Shown piece after piece: positions 8,431 to 15,844 of a stretch of DNA of 26,373 nucleotides (the first letter of the stretch is position 1; every line of letters starts with the position of its first letter). The notes below the pieces were generated by a model. It made no database searches. It saw only the letters and a list, made by a program, of their open reading frames with translations, and was not told the DNA's origin. The DNA comes from a virus, in the IMG/VR virus record IMGVR_UViG_3300048445_000053, positions 1 through 26,373 of that record; one strand, written 5' to 3'. The position numbers and the translations under genes are program-made.

Positions 8431-9059
8431 GTAAGCGTTGTTATCTTGATAAGTTTGCTAAATTCTTACCAAAAGATATTAGTCCTAATTTAACAGCAGA
8501 TCAAATTAAAAATCTATCGGCTTTAGATTCAAAAGACGCTGCTAAATTATTAGGTCGTATGTCAGAGATACCTGATAAACGTATGACTGATCTTATGTCC
8601 AAGATGCTTAGTCCAAAGCAAGTAGGTAAAGTTTCTAGAATAGGACAACCTATAACAGAAAACGAAAAAGCTGCACAAGCAGAAGCTAAAAGAATAGCAG
8701 AAGAGTTATCTCCAGATCAATTAGAAAACGGACAACGAGCAGCCCAAATTATAGCTAGTCAATATTCTAAAGGAGACTTATTATCTGAAGGGCAGAGAGA
8801 ACTTGTTGCTACACACTTTGCAGGAAGAGTAGACGAAACGATTGGTGTTCTTGAACAGTTAGATTACGCTATGGATAAAGGTGATGACGCAACAGTGTCT
8901 TATCTTTGGAATAAACTAACACCAACTATAACTTTAGGCAGTGCTTTAATGGGAGACAAAAACGCATTGTCTAGAGCGTTAAGCGATCAAAAAAGAATCA
9001 ATAAAATTATTGCAGAAGCTGGGGATATTACCCGTCTGTTTGAAAATGGAGCTTGTTAA
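8427..9059 (+). CDS. Large internal virion protein, segment 2
   Basis: The start is placed at ATG 8427, which overlaps the previous stop (ATGA), giving 210 residues; an in-frame GTG at 8418 is less convincing. The product is all-helical and charged, with recurrent short helices (DQIKNLSALDSKDAAKLLGR, MSKMLSPKQVGKV, QLDYAMDKGDDATVSYLW) and no motif I can name. It is sandwiched between two ejection-type genes in a different frame from each and ends in a TAATG overlap. A role in the same internal complex is inferred from position. Confidence 0.55.
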   Translation: MSKRCYLDKFAKFLPKDISPNLTADQIKNLSALDSKDAAKLLGRMSEIPDKRMTDLMSKMLSPKQVGKVSRIGQPITENEKAAQAEAKRIAEELSPDQLENGQRAAQIIASQYSKGDLLSEGQRELVATHFAGRVDETIGVLEQLDYAMDKGDDATVSYLWNKLTPTITLGSALMGDKNALSRALSDQKRINKIIAEAGDITRLFENGAC

Positions 9060-11170
9060 TGGCGTTAAACCCTAGATGTAGAATGTTGATTCAACAGATA
9101 GTTGAAGGATTCAGAGGTAAATCTAGTAATCCTGAAATAGACAAAGCTCAACTAGTTGCTGATATGACTAAATCTTTAGTTGATATAGCAGACAGACCTA
9201 GTTTACGGGAAAGTGCCGGTAGCATGATAAGAAATAACTTTTTGTCTGCTCCGTCTACTACCTTTAAAAACTTTATGGGTAACTTAGCAAGAGTTCTTTC
9301 AGCCCCTATTGACCGTTTTGCTGCTGGTCTAGCGACTAGAGACGCTAAATTAATTAAAGAAGCTGGGGATATTCTTGTCGGTTACACCAAAGCATTTGCT
9401 GAAGTGTTTCCTAGATTTATTGGTGGCTATCAAAATAGAAACATTGTCTTTGACGGCAGGACCGCTAAGGAAGTAGATTTTTATTTAAAGTTCCCAGGTC
9501 AAGACCCATCGAAAGAGTTGTCTGCTTTTGATAAAGGTTTAAACACTGTCGTTACGTTTCCTCAAAGTTTACAAAGAGGGATTGACGAAGGGTTTGCTAC
9601 GTTCTTTGAAAGAGCGCAGTATCAGGTTGTGATGAACAGATTAAAGAACGCTCCTAATGAAGAAGTATTAACACGTTTAGGAATGACTAGAGACGAACTA
9701 GTAGATACTTTAGAAACTGCTGTGACCAGTAAGGCACGAGGCGGTAAAAGAAATGTTCAAGAAGAACGATTGTTTGATGCTGTAGCGAAGATTGATCCTG
9801 AAGCTGCAAAGTTAATCGAGGAGTTTTCTCTTTATGGTACGTTCAGAAGTAAATTAGGTACTAGTCTTATAGATACCAGTGCTTCTAAATGGTTTGATAT
9901 CGTTCAAAAAGTACCTGAGCTTGCTGCAATTACTCCGTTTATTATTACACCCGTTAACGTAGCTAAGTACGGTGCAGGTTATGTCCCAGGTTTAGGTCTT
10001 TTGAGAACTAGACAAACGATGAAAGACATAAAACGATTGAATATAAAAAAGCAATCTCTTATTGCAAAACTAGGTAAGAGTAGAACAGACATAACTAGAG
10101 CTAAAGTACAAAAGCAGATAGATGAAACGTCTGGAGAAATACAAGCTAAACAACAGTTAAAAAATGATTTTATGGGTCAACAGTTGTTAGGTTTAGGTTT
10201 TACTGGTTGGGCGTATGCAATGGTACAAGACGGTCAACTAACTGGTGATTACCCTGCTAACCCAGCACTACGAGCTAGGATGCAAGAGCAAGGAATACCA
10301 CCTAACTCCGTAAAGATTGGAGATCGTTGGGTAAGTTACTCAGGTATAGAACCGTTACATACTGTGTTTGCTATATTTGCTAATGGTAAAGAAAAAGCAG
10401 AGCAGCAAAGACTAGAAGGCAACGAAGCATTAAGTGTAGAAACTTTAGCATCAGTTGCTGGAGTGATTAAAAATTCATTCTTAGATAAAACTTTTACCAC
10501 TCAGTTAGGTGAGTTTATGGGTGCTATTACTTCTAATGAAGGGTTTAATAAAGTTAAAGGTATGGCTGTAGGTGCGACAAACGGTCTTACTCCTAACTTA
10601 TTTAACATGATTGCAAGACTTGAGGATCCTATTCGTAAGCAGACTAAAGATGAAAACTTTTCTACTTGGGTCTTAAACAACATGAAAGCTAGACTACCAG
10701 GTTTGCGTAGTGATCTTCCTGATAGAGTTAGTCCTATTACAGGTGAGCCTGTATCCTTAGGAAGTTCAGCAGAAATTGTTTCTGGTTTTAAGTTTGAAGA
10801 AGTAAATAGAACTAAATTACAAAAACTATTTGACAATCCAGAATTAAAAATAGCACCGCCATCTAGTAATGTTTTTGGTATTACGTTAAACAACGAGCAA
10901 TATTCTAGAATGTCTCAGTTAATGGGTGAACATACTAATCAGACTCTAAACTATTTAGCTTCTTCAGAAGGATTTATGTCTCTTCCTGATAGTCTTCAAG
11001 CTAAAGGAATTAAAGATGCAGTAAGTTCAATCCGTAGTAGCGTTCGTAAAATGATACTGGCTGAACTGATTCAAGATAAAAGTAGTAAAGAATATACTGA
11101 CTTTATAAATAATGAGTATAAGAAAAAAGGTATTAATCCTTACACTAACCCTGACTATATTGTGGACTAA
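9059..11170 (+). CDS. Large internal virion protein, segment 3 (gp16-like core)
   Basis: From ATG 9059 (TAATG overlap) the protein has 703 residues. The segment NNFLSAPSTTFKNFMGNLAR followed by SAPIDRFAAG resembles the conserved core of large podovirus ejection proteins. Several moderately hydrophobic stretches occur (about 300-320, LAAITPFIITPVNVAKYGAG; about 375-395, LLGLGFTGWAYAMV), as expected for a protein forming a channel across the envelope. No transglycosylase motif is seen; peptidoglycan cleavage may be supplied by the adjacent LysM-lysozyme gene. T7 gp16 is 1318 aa, so this is about half its size. Confidence 0.65.
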   Translation: MALNPRCRMLIQQIVEGFRGKSSNPEIDKAQLVADMTKSLVDIADRPSLRESAGSMIRNNFLSAPSTTFKNFMGNLARVLSAPIDRFAAGLATRDAKLIKEAGDILVGYTKAFAEVFPRFIGGYQNRNIVFDGRTAKEVDFYLKFPGQDPSKELSAFDKGLNTVVTFPQSLQRGIDEGFATFFERAQYQVVMNRLKNAPNEEVLTRLGMTRDELVDTLETAVTSKARGGKRNVQEERLFDAVAKIDPEAAKLIEEFSLYGTFRSKLGTSLIDTSASKWFDIVQKVPELAAITPFIITPVNVAKYGAGYVPGLGLLRTRQTMKDIKRLNIKKQSLIAKLGKSRTDITRAKVQKQIDETSGEIQAKQQLKNDFMGQQLLGLGFTGWAYAMVQDGQLTGDYPANPALRARMQEQGIPPNSVKIGDRWVSYSGIEPLHTVFAIFANGKEKAEQQRLEGNEALSVETLASVAGVIKNSFLDKTFTTQLGEFMGAITSNEGFNKVKGMAVGATNGLTPNLFNMIARLEDPIRKQTKDENFSTWVLNNMKARLPGLRSDLPDRVSPITGEPVSLGSSAEIVSGFKFEEVNRTKLQKLFDNPELKIAPPSSNVFGITLNNEQYSRMSQLMGEHTNQTLNYLASSEGFMSLPDSLQAKGIKDAVSSIRSSVRKMILAELIQDKSSKEYTDFINNEYKKKGINPYTNPDYIVD

Positions 11171-11180
11171 CGGAGTAACG

Positions 11181-11999
11181 ATGCCAAAAGTAACAGTACA
11201 ACCTGGAAGTAATTTGTTTCAGCTAGCTCAAGGAACTGGGTACACTCCAGAACAGTTAGCTGCTTACAACATGATAGAAGACCCTAATCAAATTAGAGCA
11301 GGTCAGGATATATTTATTCCTTATTCACGACAAGAGTTTGAATCGTTTGCTGGTCCAATGACACAACCTGTACAAGCGACTACGCCTGTTCAATCTACAG
11401 CGACACAACCTGTTGTCCAAACTAGGCAAGCGCAAATAACAGACCCTCCTATAGAAATGTGGAACACCTCTTACGGTCAGTTATCTAAACAAGAAAAATG
11501 GTTTGGAGGACAAGATGCGGTAAACAAATACAAAGCAGACAATCCAAATGTTCAATTAACTCCGGCACAAGAGTATGTAATTGCTAATGAAGGTTACTTA
11601 CCTGATCCTTATTACTTAAATAAAGAAGAGAAAGAAAAAGGTATTCTTACTCAAGGAGTAGGTCAGACTAAGAGAAAAGGTAAAGACTACATTGCGTTAG
11701 GATTTCCTGCAACTTATGAGGATAGGATTGCAGACCTTAAACGTAAGATGGGTGCTGACTTAGTAGACGCTGTTGAACAAAATGAGCCTGAGAAGTTTAA
11801 GGCATTAGCTGACTTAGCGTACCGAGGAGATATTGGTCCTAAATGGGCTGGTCACTATAAGGCTAATCGATTAGATGATGCCTTTGAAGAGTTCTGGAAT
11901 AACAAAGAATACAAAGACTTAATAGCTGATAGTCCTAATAGTGGTGTCTTGTCTAGGATAAGAAAAAACTCTGAGATACTATTTGGTAAGACTAAGTAA
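11181..11999 (+). CDS. LysM-lysozyme (GH24-like) peptidoglycan hydrolase
   Basis: The 272-residue form starts at ATG 11181 behind CGGAG. Residues 3-47 are a LysM peptidoglycan-binding module (TVQPGSNLFQLAQGTGYTPE, ending AGQDIFIPYS). A Thr/Gln/Pro linker (about 60-90) leads to a lysozyme domain. ANEGYLPDP (E137) and LTQGVGQT (T157) match the order of the catalytic Glu and the TIGIGH-type segment of T4-like GH24 lysozymes; the usual Asp could be D142 or within the NKEEK loop. It may be the lysis endolysin or a virion enzyme acting with the ejection proteins. An in-frame ATG at 11112 would add a hydrophobic, signal-like leader (see findings). The stop overlaps the next gene (TAATG). Confidence 0.8.
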   Translation: MPKVTVQPGSNLFQLAQGTGYTPEQLAAYNMIEDPNQIRAGQDIFIPYSRQEFESFAGPMTQPVQATTPVQSTATQPVVQTRQAQITDPPIEMWNTSYGQLSKQEKWFGGQDAVNKYKADNPNVQLTPAQEYVIANEGYLPDPYYLNKEEKEKGILTQGVGQTKRKGKDYIALGFPATYEDRIADLKRKMGADLVDAVEQNEPEKFKALADLAYRGDIGPKWAGHYKANRLDDAFEEFWNNKEYKDLIADSPNSGVLSRIRKNSEILFGKTK

Positions 12000-12157
12000 T
12001 GGAAAACTTTGTCATCAACTTCTGGGAAATAATCTCAGGGTTATTAGTAGTACTGTTCTTAGCAATAACCTGGAAGGCTGAGATAGGCGCGAGAATCTCC
12101 GTGTTAGAAGAGAAAGTCCGCGCCTTGTTTGATCTCATTAATAGTAAGAAGGATTAA
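11999..12157 (+). CDS. Small membrane protein, 52 aa, holin candidate
   Basis: This 52-residue protein has one N-terminal TM segment (about residues 9-24, WEIISGLLVVLFLAITW) followed by an amphipathic coiled-coil helix (GARISVLEEKVRALFDLINS) and a basic end (KKD). The ATG overlaps the lysozyme stop (TAATG). Adjacency to a lysozyme and its size and topology fit a holin or holin regulator, the mirror image of the coiled-coil-then-TM protein at 186. Its TAA lies in the TTAA also used by the convergent nrdJ gene. Function is inferred from topology and context. Confidence 0.65.
   Translation: MENFVINFWEIISGLLVVLFLAITWKAEIGARISVLEEKVRALFDLINSKKD
12154..12157. other. Convergent stop codons sharing TTAA
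   Basis: The plus-strand 52-aa gene ends with TAA at 12155-12157 and the minus-strand nrdJ ends with TAA read from 12156-12154. The self-complementary TTAA serves both. No hairpin-plus-T-run terminator is visible on either side. Confidence 0.9.
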
Positions 12158-14043
12158 ATCTCACACACTCCTGCTGTACAAGCCAGTGTCTGTACTCCCT
12201 CTACGTTATCATCAACCTCGATGAGACTGTCCCAATCAATACTTGTAGGCATCTTGTGCAACAGTTCTTTATACTCCTCCTCACTGCACTCTTCATAGGG
12301 TGCTTGTTTGTATGTCCCACCATCGTAGGGCAAGAAGCTAACACCACTAACGTCATCGAAGTTCTTCCAAATCCATGAGCCTACCTCTACCCACTCGTCC
12401 TCCTCAACAGAGATAGTGACTGAAGGCTTATGCTCACACCAGTGTTTCTGATACATCAACCACAAGTCTAAATGTTCTATAGCTGTTATATCGTCACGCA
12501 GTAATGCGCTATCTGGTGACTTCTTAGGAAAGCTAAAGACAGTAGTAGACTCTGGTCGTAGCACACAGTCCTCAGACGGTATACCCTGCTCAGTCATGAA
12601 CGTGGATAAAGGATCTTTCTTATCGCCTCGTACCCTGCGCACATAGTATTTACTGTGTCTCGTATGAATGCCACTGGCAGAGTCAACAAGCTGACTAACA
12701 GTGCCAGAAGGCTTAATACAAGTGATGGCAGCAGATACAGGGATATCAAGCTCAGTGGATAGCTGTAAGTTTGTAGCAACCGAAACGTCTCTGAGTCCCT
12801 CAAGCATTGCTTTAGTTTTATCACTGGTTTCTCCCATGAGTTTGTTGTCCAGGATACCAGTCAGTGACACACCAAGTAATCTCTCAGCCTCAGTGTTGTT
12901 CTGCCACACCTTCCTTAGATATGGGAAGTGAGTCATCGTAGACTGATACGTTCCTAATATTGTAGCTAGTCTAACCTTACGTTCTAGATCCTGCTTAGTA
13001 TCTGTATCTCGTACCACAACCTCAGACAAGTTACAGAACTGATATGGTCTAAGGATAATCTCTGAGCATGGGTTAGTACCGAACTCGAAGTCTGTATCCC
13101 TTCGTCCATTCTTCTTAGCAGTAGCAACAGCAGCCTCACGATTAAAGATACCTCGCTCCCCACTATGACTGTGATAAAGGCTGGTCCACTCGTTTAGGAA
13201 CTGACCAACATCAGGCTTTGTAGCATACACAGCAGAGTTGTTAGCTAATGCACGTTGAGGATTAGCTTCCCACCACTGACCTACCTTAGCGTGTCTCATC
13301 TTGTCATCTTCCAGATCAGACAGTGAGATCATAGCTGAACGTCTAACACCACCCACTACTACAACCTCAGCTACCTTACACATAATGTCGTGACACTCTA
13401 ATGTGTTGAGCTTTCGTCCTGCTGCACCTTTGAACTTGTTAATCACAAACTCAATCAACTCATTCAGTGGTGCTGGTCCACTAGCTCTACCACCAAAGGT
13501 CTTGAGTCTAGCACCTGCTGGTCTAACCTTTCGTAAGTCCCACTTAGGTATCTCACCTGAGTACAGTAGTGCTATGACTTGACGTAATGCTTTAGCCCAT
13601 CCCTCTTTACTATCAGCAACAACGATAGTCGTGTCTGACTTGAATAGCTTCTCAGGGATCTCAGGTAGCTTGTCAACGTACTTATGCTCGACACTAAAGC
13701 CTACACCAGTACCACACAGTAGTATGTACATAGCCTCATCGAATGCTTTAGGATCATCAACAGGAAGATAACTACAGTTGTATCCTGCTGTGTTGTCCCT
13801 GTCCAGAGCCTTACCTGCTGACATGATAGCTCTCATAGAAGGTACAACCTCTAGGTTCTTGATAGCCTCGCGTAACTCTGAGTCTGTTTCCATCGGGATC
13901 ACATAGTTATATTTAGTCTCCAAGTGATTCTTCATGAAGTCCATGTATCGATCTACTGTCTCAAACCAGTTCTCTCTACGTCCTTCGTCCTGCACAAACC
14001 TGCAGTACCTGCTCTTAGCAATATATTCTTGGTAAAAATCCAC
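12154..14043 (-). CDS. nrdJ: Class II (adenosylcobalamin-dependent) ribonucleotide reductase
   Basis: The 629-residue protein is a monomeric class II ribonucleotide reductase, which makes deoxyribonucleotides using adenosylcobalamin. Visible signatures are YNCSYLPV (C90, first redox Cys), GTNPCSEIIL (C326, the thiyl-radical Cys, and E328), QFCNLSEV (C337, redox partner) and a C-terminal CTAGVC pair (C622/C627) that shuttles electrons from thioredoxin or a similar donor. The layout is that of the Lactobacillus leichmannii enzyme. The start is GTG at 14043-14041 behind AGGAAG, overlapping the upstream TAG (TAGTG). It is the last gene of the replication operon. All active-site Cys are present, so it should be functional where the host supplies B12. 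Confidence 0.95.
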   Translation of the reverse strand: MDFYQEYIAKSRYCRFVQDEGRRENWFETVDRYMDFMKNHLETKYNYVIPMETDSELREAIKNLEVVPSMRAIMSAGKALDRDNTAGYNCSYLPVDDPKAFDEAMYILLCGTGVGFSVEHKYVDKLPEIPEKLFKSDTTIVVADSKEGWAKALRQVIALLYSGEIPKWDLRKVRPAGARLKTFGGRASGPAPLNELIEFVINKFKGAAGRKLNTLECHDIMCKVAEVVVVGGVRRSAMISLSDLEDDKMRHAKVGQWWEANPQRALANNSAVYATKPDVGQFLNEWTSLYHSHSGERGIFNREAAVATAKKNGRRDTDFEFGTNPCSEIILRPYQFCNLSEVVVRDTDTKQDLERKVRLATILGTYQSTMTHFPYLRKVWQNNTEAERLLGVSLTGILDNKLMGETSDKTKAMLEGLRDVSVATNLQLSTELDIPVSAAITCIKPSGTVSQLVDSASGIHTRHSKYYVRRVRGDKKDPLSTFMTEQGIPSEDCVLRPESTTVFSFPKKSPDSALLRDDITAIEHLDLWLMYQKHWCEHKPSVTISVEEDEWVEVGSWIWKNFDDVSGVSFLPYDGGTYKQAPYEECSEEEYKELLHKMPTSIDWDSLIEVDDNVEGVQTLACTAGVCEI

Positions 14044-14159
14044 TAAACTTCCTTTCTTAACATTTCATATTTATCTTCAACAACATCTTCAAAACGATCA
14101 AGTATATCTTCCGAAGTCAGGTCCAGAAGCTCAATCAAGTCAAGCTCATCAAACTGCAT
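14043..14159 (-). CDS. Acidic 38-aa protein upstream of nrdJ
   Basis: A 38-codon frame (starting MQFDELDLIELLDLTSEDIL) fills the space between the MazG-like gene and nrdJ. Its TAG overlaps the nrdJ GTG start, so translation of nrdJ is probably coupled to it. The peptide is strongly acidic and helical with a leucine-rich N-terminal half. The SD is weak (AAAAGAAAAG). A short acidic protein beside ribonucleotide reductase could be a partner or regulator, but no function is known to me. Confidence 0.65.
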   Translation of the reverse strand: MQFDELDLIELLDLTSEDILDRFEDVVEDKYEMLRKEV

Positions 14160-14175
14160 TAGCTTTTCTTTTAAT

Positions 14176-14463
14176 TCAACAAGCGTCAGGTTCACAGTGA
14201 TTCTCCATATCTTCTATCTCCATCAGTACTAGAGTACAGTACCCAGAGATATCCCGCCATGAGTCATCATATAACGGATCACCATTTAGTATTCTAGCTA
14301 ACTTGTTGGCAATCAGGTCTAACGATTCTTTCATATAGTCAGGCATGGTAGCGTAGTTAGGTGAATACTTCATAACTTGTTTTAGTTCTTGGCTGATCTT
14401 ACTGACCATATGATACTGCCCGTAAGTCTGCGCCCTTTCATTTAGTACTTTTTCTACTTGCAT
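14176..14463 (-). CDS. MazG-like / DUF6378-type protein
   Basis: The 95-residue, all-helical protein contains VLNERAQTYGQYHMVSKISQ and later SLDLIANKLARILNGDP, then YDDSWRDISGYCTLVLMEIE. This is the pattern of phage DUF6378 proteins, related to the all-alpha NTP pyrophosphatase (MazG-like) superfamily. The conserved acidic and Lys residues on the second and third helices would bind nucleotide and metal. A role in nucleotide-pool control fits its place next to ribonucleotide reductase, but activity is inferred. It overlaps the metallophosphoesterase gene by 26 bases. Confidence 0.7.
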   Translation of the reverse strand: MQVEKVLNERAQTYGQYHMVSKISQELKQVMKYSPNYATMPDYMKESLDLIANKLARILNGDPLYDDSWRDISGYCTLVLMEIEDMENHCEPDAC

Positions 14464-15217
14464 ATTTCTTCCTTAGATAATTTAAACTGATTGGCATCTC
14501 ATCAAAGCTACCATTGTTTACCTCGTTTAACATCCAAACTCCTGACCAGCTGCCGTTCGTCTGCGGAGTTAAGTAGTCCTCGTCATGTTGGTAACAGATA
14601 CCAGCAAAGATTCCTGTAATGCTAGAACCGTCTGCCCGTTTACTAAATGATATAGCTCGGTCTTGAACGTGTCCCATAATACAACTCATATGCTTCTTCT
14701 GTAATAATAAACCAGGATTACTAACTGGTCTACCCATAACACCGGATGTAAAGTAGTGGCTGTATGCAATGTTATTTATTATTTTTACGTCTAGAAAGTC
14801 TTGTATATCCCAGCCGTACTTTTTTAGGTTAAAGTCCTCATAACCTATCAAGCCTTCTAGTTTTCTATCAGACTCTATGGCTCTTTCTATTCGTTGCTCG
14901 TGATTACCGATCAAAAAAACTAACTTAGGGTTCCATGTTTTCTTTCTGTTTCTCTTTAACCTATTGATTTCATTGACAATTGGTTTCATTAATTTATCCA
15001 TCGCTAAATTACCTGCAATGATATCGTTGTTGTACGTCCGTCCCTCGAATGCTTTCTTACCGACATCGTAAATGGAAAGACTAGGCATGTCCCAATGATC
15101 TCCGAGATGGACAATAACTTCTGGTTTCTTTTCTGCTGCGTATTTCCCGACCCACTCTAAATGCTCAGTAGGATAGCCAGGTTTGCATTGGGTATCAGGA
15201 ATGACTAAGTGTCTCAT
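14438..15217 (-). CDS. Calcineurin-like metallophosphoesterase
   Basis: The 259-residue protein carries the metallophosphoesterase metal-ligand blocks in order: VIPDTQ (D8, with Q10 where DxH enzymes have His), HLGDHWD (D40, D43), GNHEQR (N105, H106), YSHYF (H154) and MGHVQDR (H183, with Q185 in place of the usual second His). A two-metal phosphoesterase site is therefore plausible but with two substituted ligands, a variation I associate with phage members. The substrate is unknown; nucleic-acid or nucleotide phosphoesters are likely from the replication-operon context. AAAGGAG sits just before the ATG. Start and end overlap neighbouring genes. Confidence 0.8.
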   Translation of the reverse strand: MRHLVIPDTQCKPGYPTEHLEWVGKYAAEKKPEVIVHLGDHWDMPSLSIYDVGKKAFEGRTYNNDIIAGNLAMDKLMKPIVNEINRLKRNRKKTWNPKLVFLIGNHEQRIERAIESDRKLEGLIGYEDFNLKKYGWDIQDFLDVKIINNIAYSHYFTSGVMGRPVSNPGLLLQKKHMSCIMGHVQDRAISFSKRADGSSITGIFAGICYQHDEDYLTPQTNGSWSGVWMLNEVNNGSFDEMPISLNYLRKKYASRKSTK

Positions 15218-15554
15218 GTTTCTCCTTTAGCAATCGTATGAAGTATTCTGCATCAATAACAGCCAGTGGTTTAGAGTGGTTCTGTTTAACAATAACAACA
15301 GGCTCTCTATCTTCTGGACAGTTGTCGGCAGCTTGGGAATAAAAGGCATATACAGCGAGAGAACTTCTTGACTTACACTCTACTGATATGCCTAATGTAT
15401 CTCCAGCTTCTTGAGAAAACAGTATGTCTTCCCCTCCTGCTCCCATACTGGTTGATCTTACATCGGACCTGGAAAAGTCGAACCTGTCCAGAATTCTGTC
15501 TCTGAACCATTGCTGGAGTTTTCTTCCTTTGGCTTTTGCACTTTGGGTTTTGAT
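15195..15554 (-). CDS. PD-(D/E)XK nuclease with apparent ATC start
   Basis: The ATG at 15446 gives only 83 residues, but the open frame continues upstream with convincing protein sequence (KTQSAKAKGRKLQQWFRDRI ... SDVRSTSMGAGGEDI). No ATG, GTG or TTG occurs between the upstream in-frame stop (TAG, 15581-15579) and 15446. A perfect AAGGAG at 15566-15561 is followed after 6 bases by an in-frame ATC (15554-15552), giving 119 residues. In that numbering D43, E59 and K61 (VECKSR) form the PD-(D/E)XK site, resembling small phage Holliday-junction or VRR-type nucleases. It lies among replication genes, overlapping the preceding gene by 97 bases and the metallophosphoesterase by 23. The fold call is by motif; the start is the uncertain part. 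Confidence 0.7.
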   Translation of the reverse strand: MKTQSAKAKGRKLQQWFRDRILDRFDFSRSDVRSTSMGAGGEDILFSQEAGDTLGISVECKSRSSLAVYAFYSQAADNCPEDREPVVIVKQNHSKPLAVIDAEYFIRLLKEKHETLSHS

Positions 15555-15844
15555 TGTTTTCTCCTTATGTCTAAGAACCTATTCAATCTAACCCGCTTCA
15601 CTTTAGTAATCATGCCTTTAGGTATCTGCATTCTTGAGTTAGACTGATCGTAGGATATAGCAGCAGCAATACATATAGCGTTATCATCTTCCGCTACTAC
15701 GAAACCTATACTCAATACAGGATGTGCTTCAGCTTTCTCGATGGTTTCCCATCCAGATTCTGATACAGCATCCAACCATTCAATATACGCTATCTCTGGG
15801 AAATCTTCGGTATCCAGATCTCTCCAGCTTTTCTCCGTATCCAT
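15458..15844 (-). CDS. Conserved hypothetical protein, 128 aa
   Basis: The core (about residues 17-90) reads as a small alpha/beta domain: IAYIEWLDAVSESGWETIEK, then LSIGFVVAEDDNAICIAAAI and RMQIPKGMITKVKRV. I associate this with a widespread short phage protein of unknown function, usually near nuclease or replication genes. The last 35 residues are low-complexity Lys/Pro/Ser/Gly and coincide with the DNA encoding the start of the nuclease in another frame, so this tail may exist only because of the overlap. The start overlaps the exonuclease end by 55 bases and its SD is weak. Confidence 0.65.
   Translation of the reverse strand: MDTEKSWRDLDTEDFPEIAYIEWLDAVSESGWETIEKAEAHPVLSIGFVVAEDDNAICIAAAISYDQSNSRMQIPKGMITKVKRVRLNRFLDIRRKQSKPKVQKPKEENSSNGSETEFWTGSTFPGPM

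Noticed and set aside
10501-10893. 130-codon minus-strand frame opposite the gp16-like gene
   Set aside because: It is antisense to a well-supported gene, with no SD or recognisable sequence.
15540-15581. Classical -1 slippery heptamer joining the 128-aa protein to the nuclease
   Set aside because: No X XXY YYZ heptamer in the correct phase gives good re-pairing in both sites, and no clear downstream stem is seen; kept only as an alternative to the ATC start.
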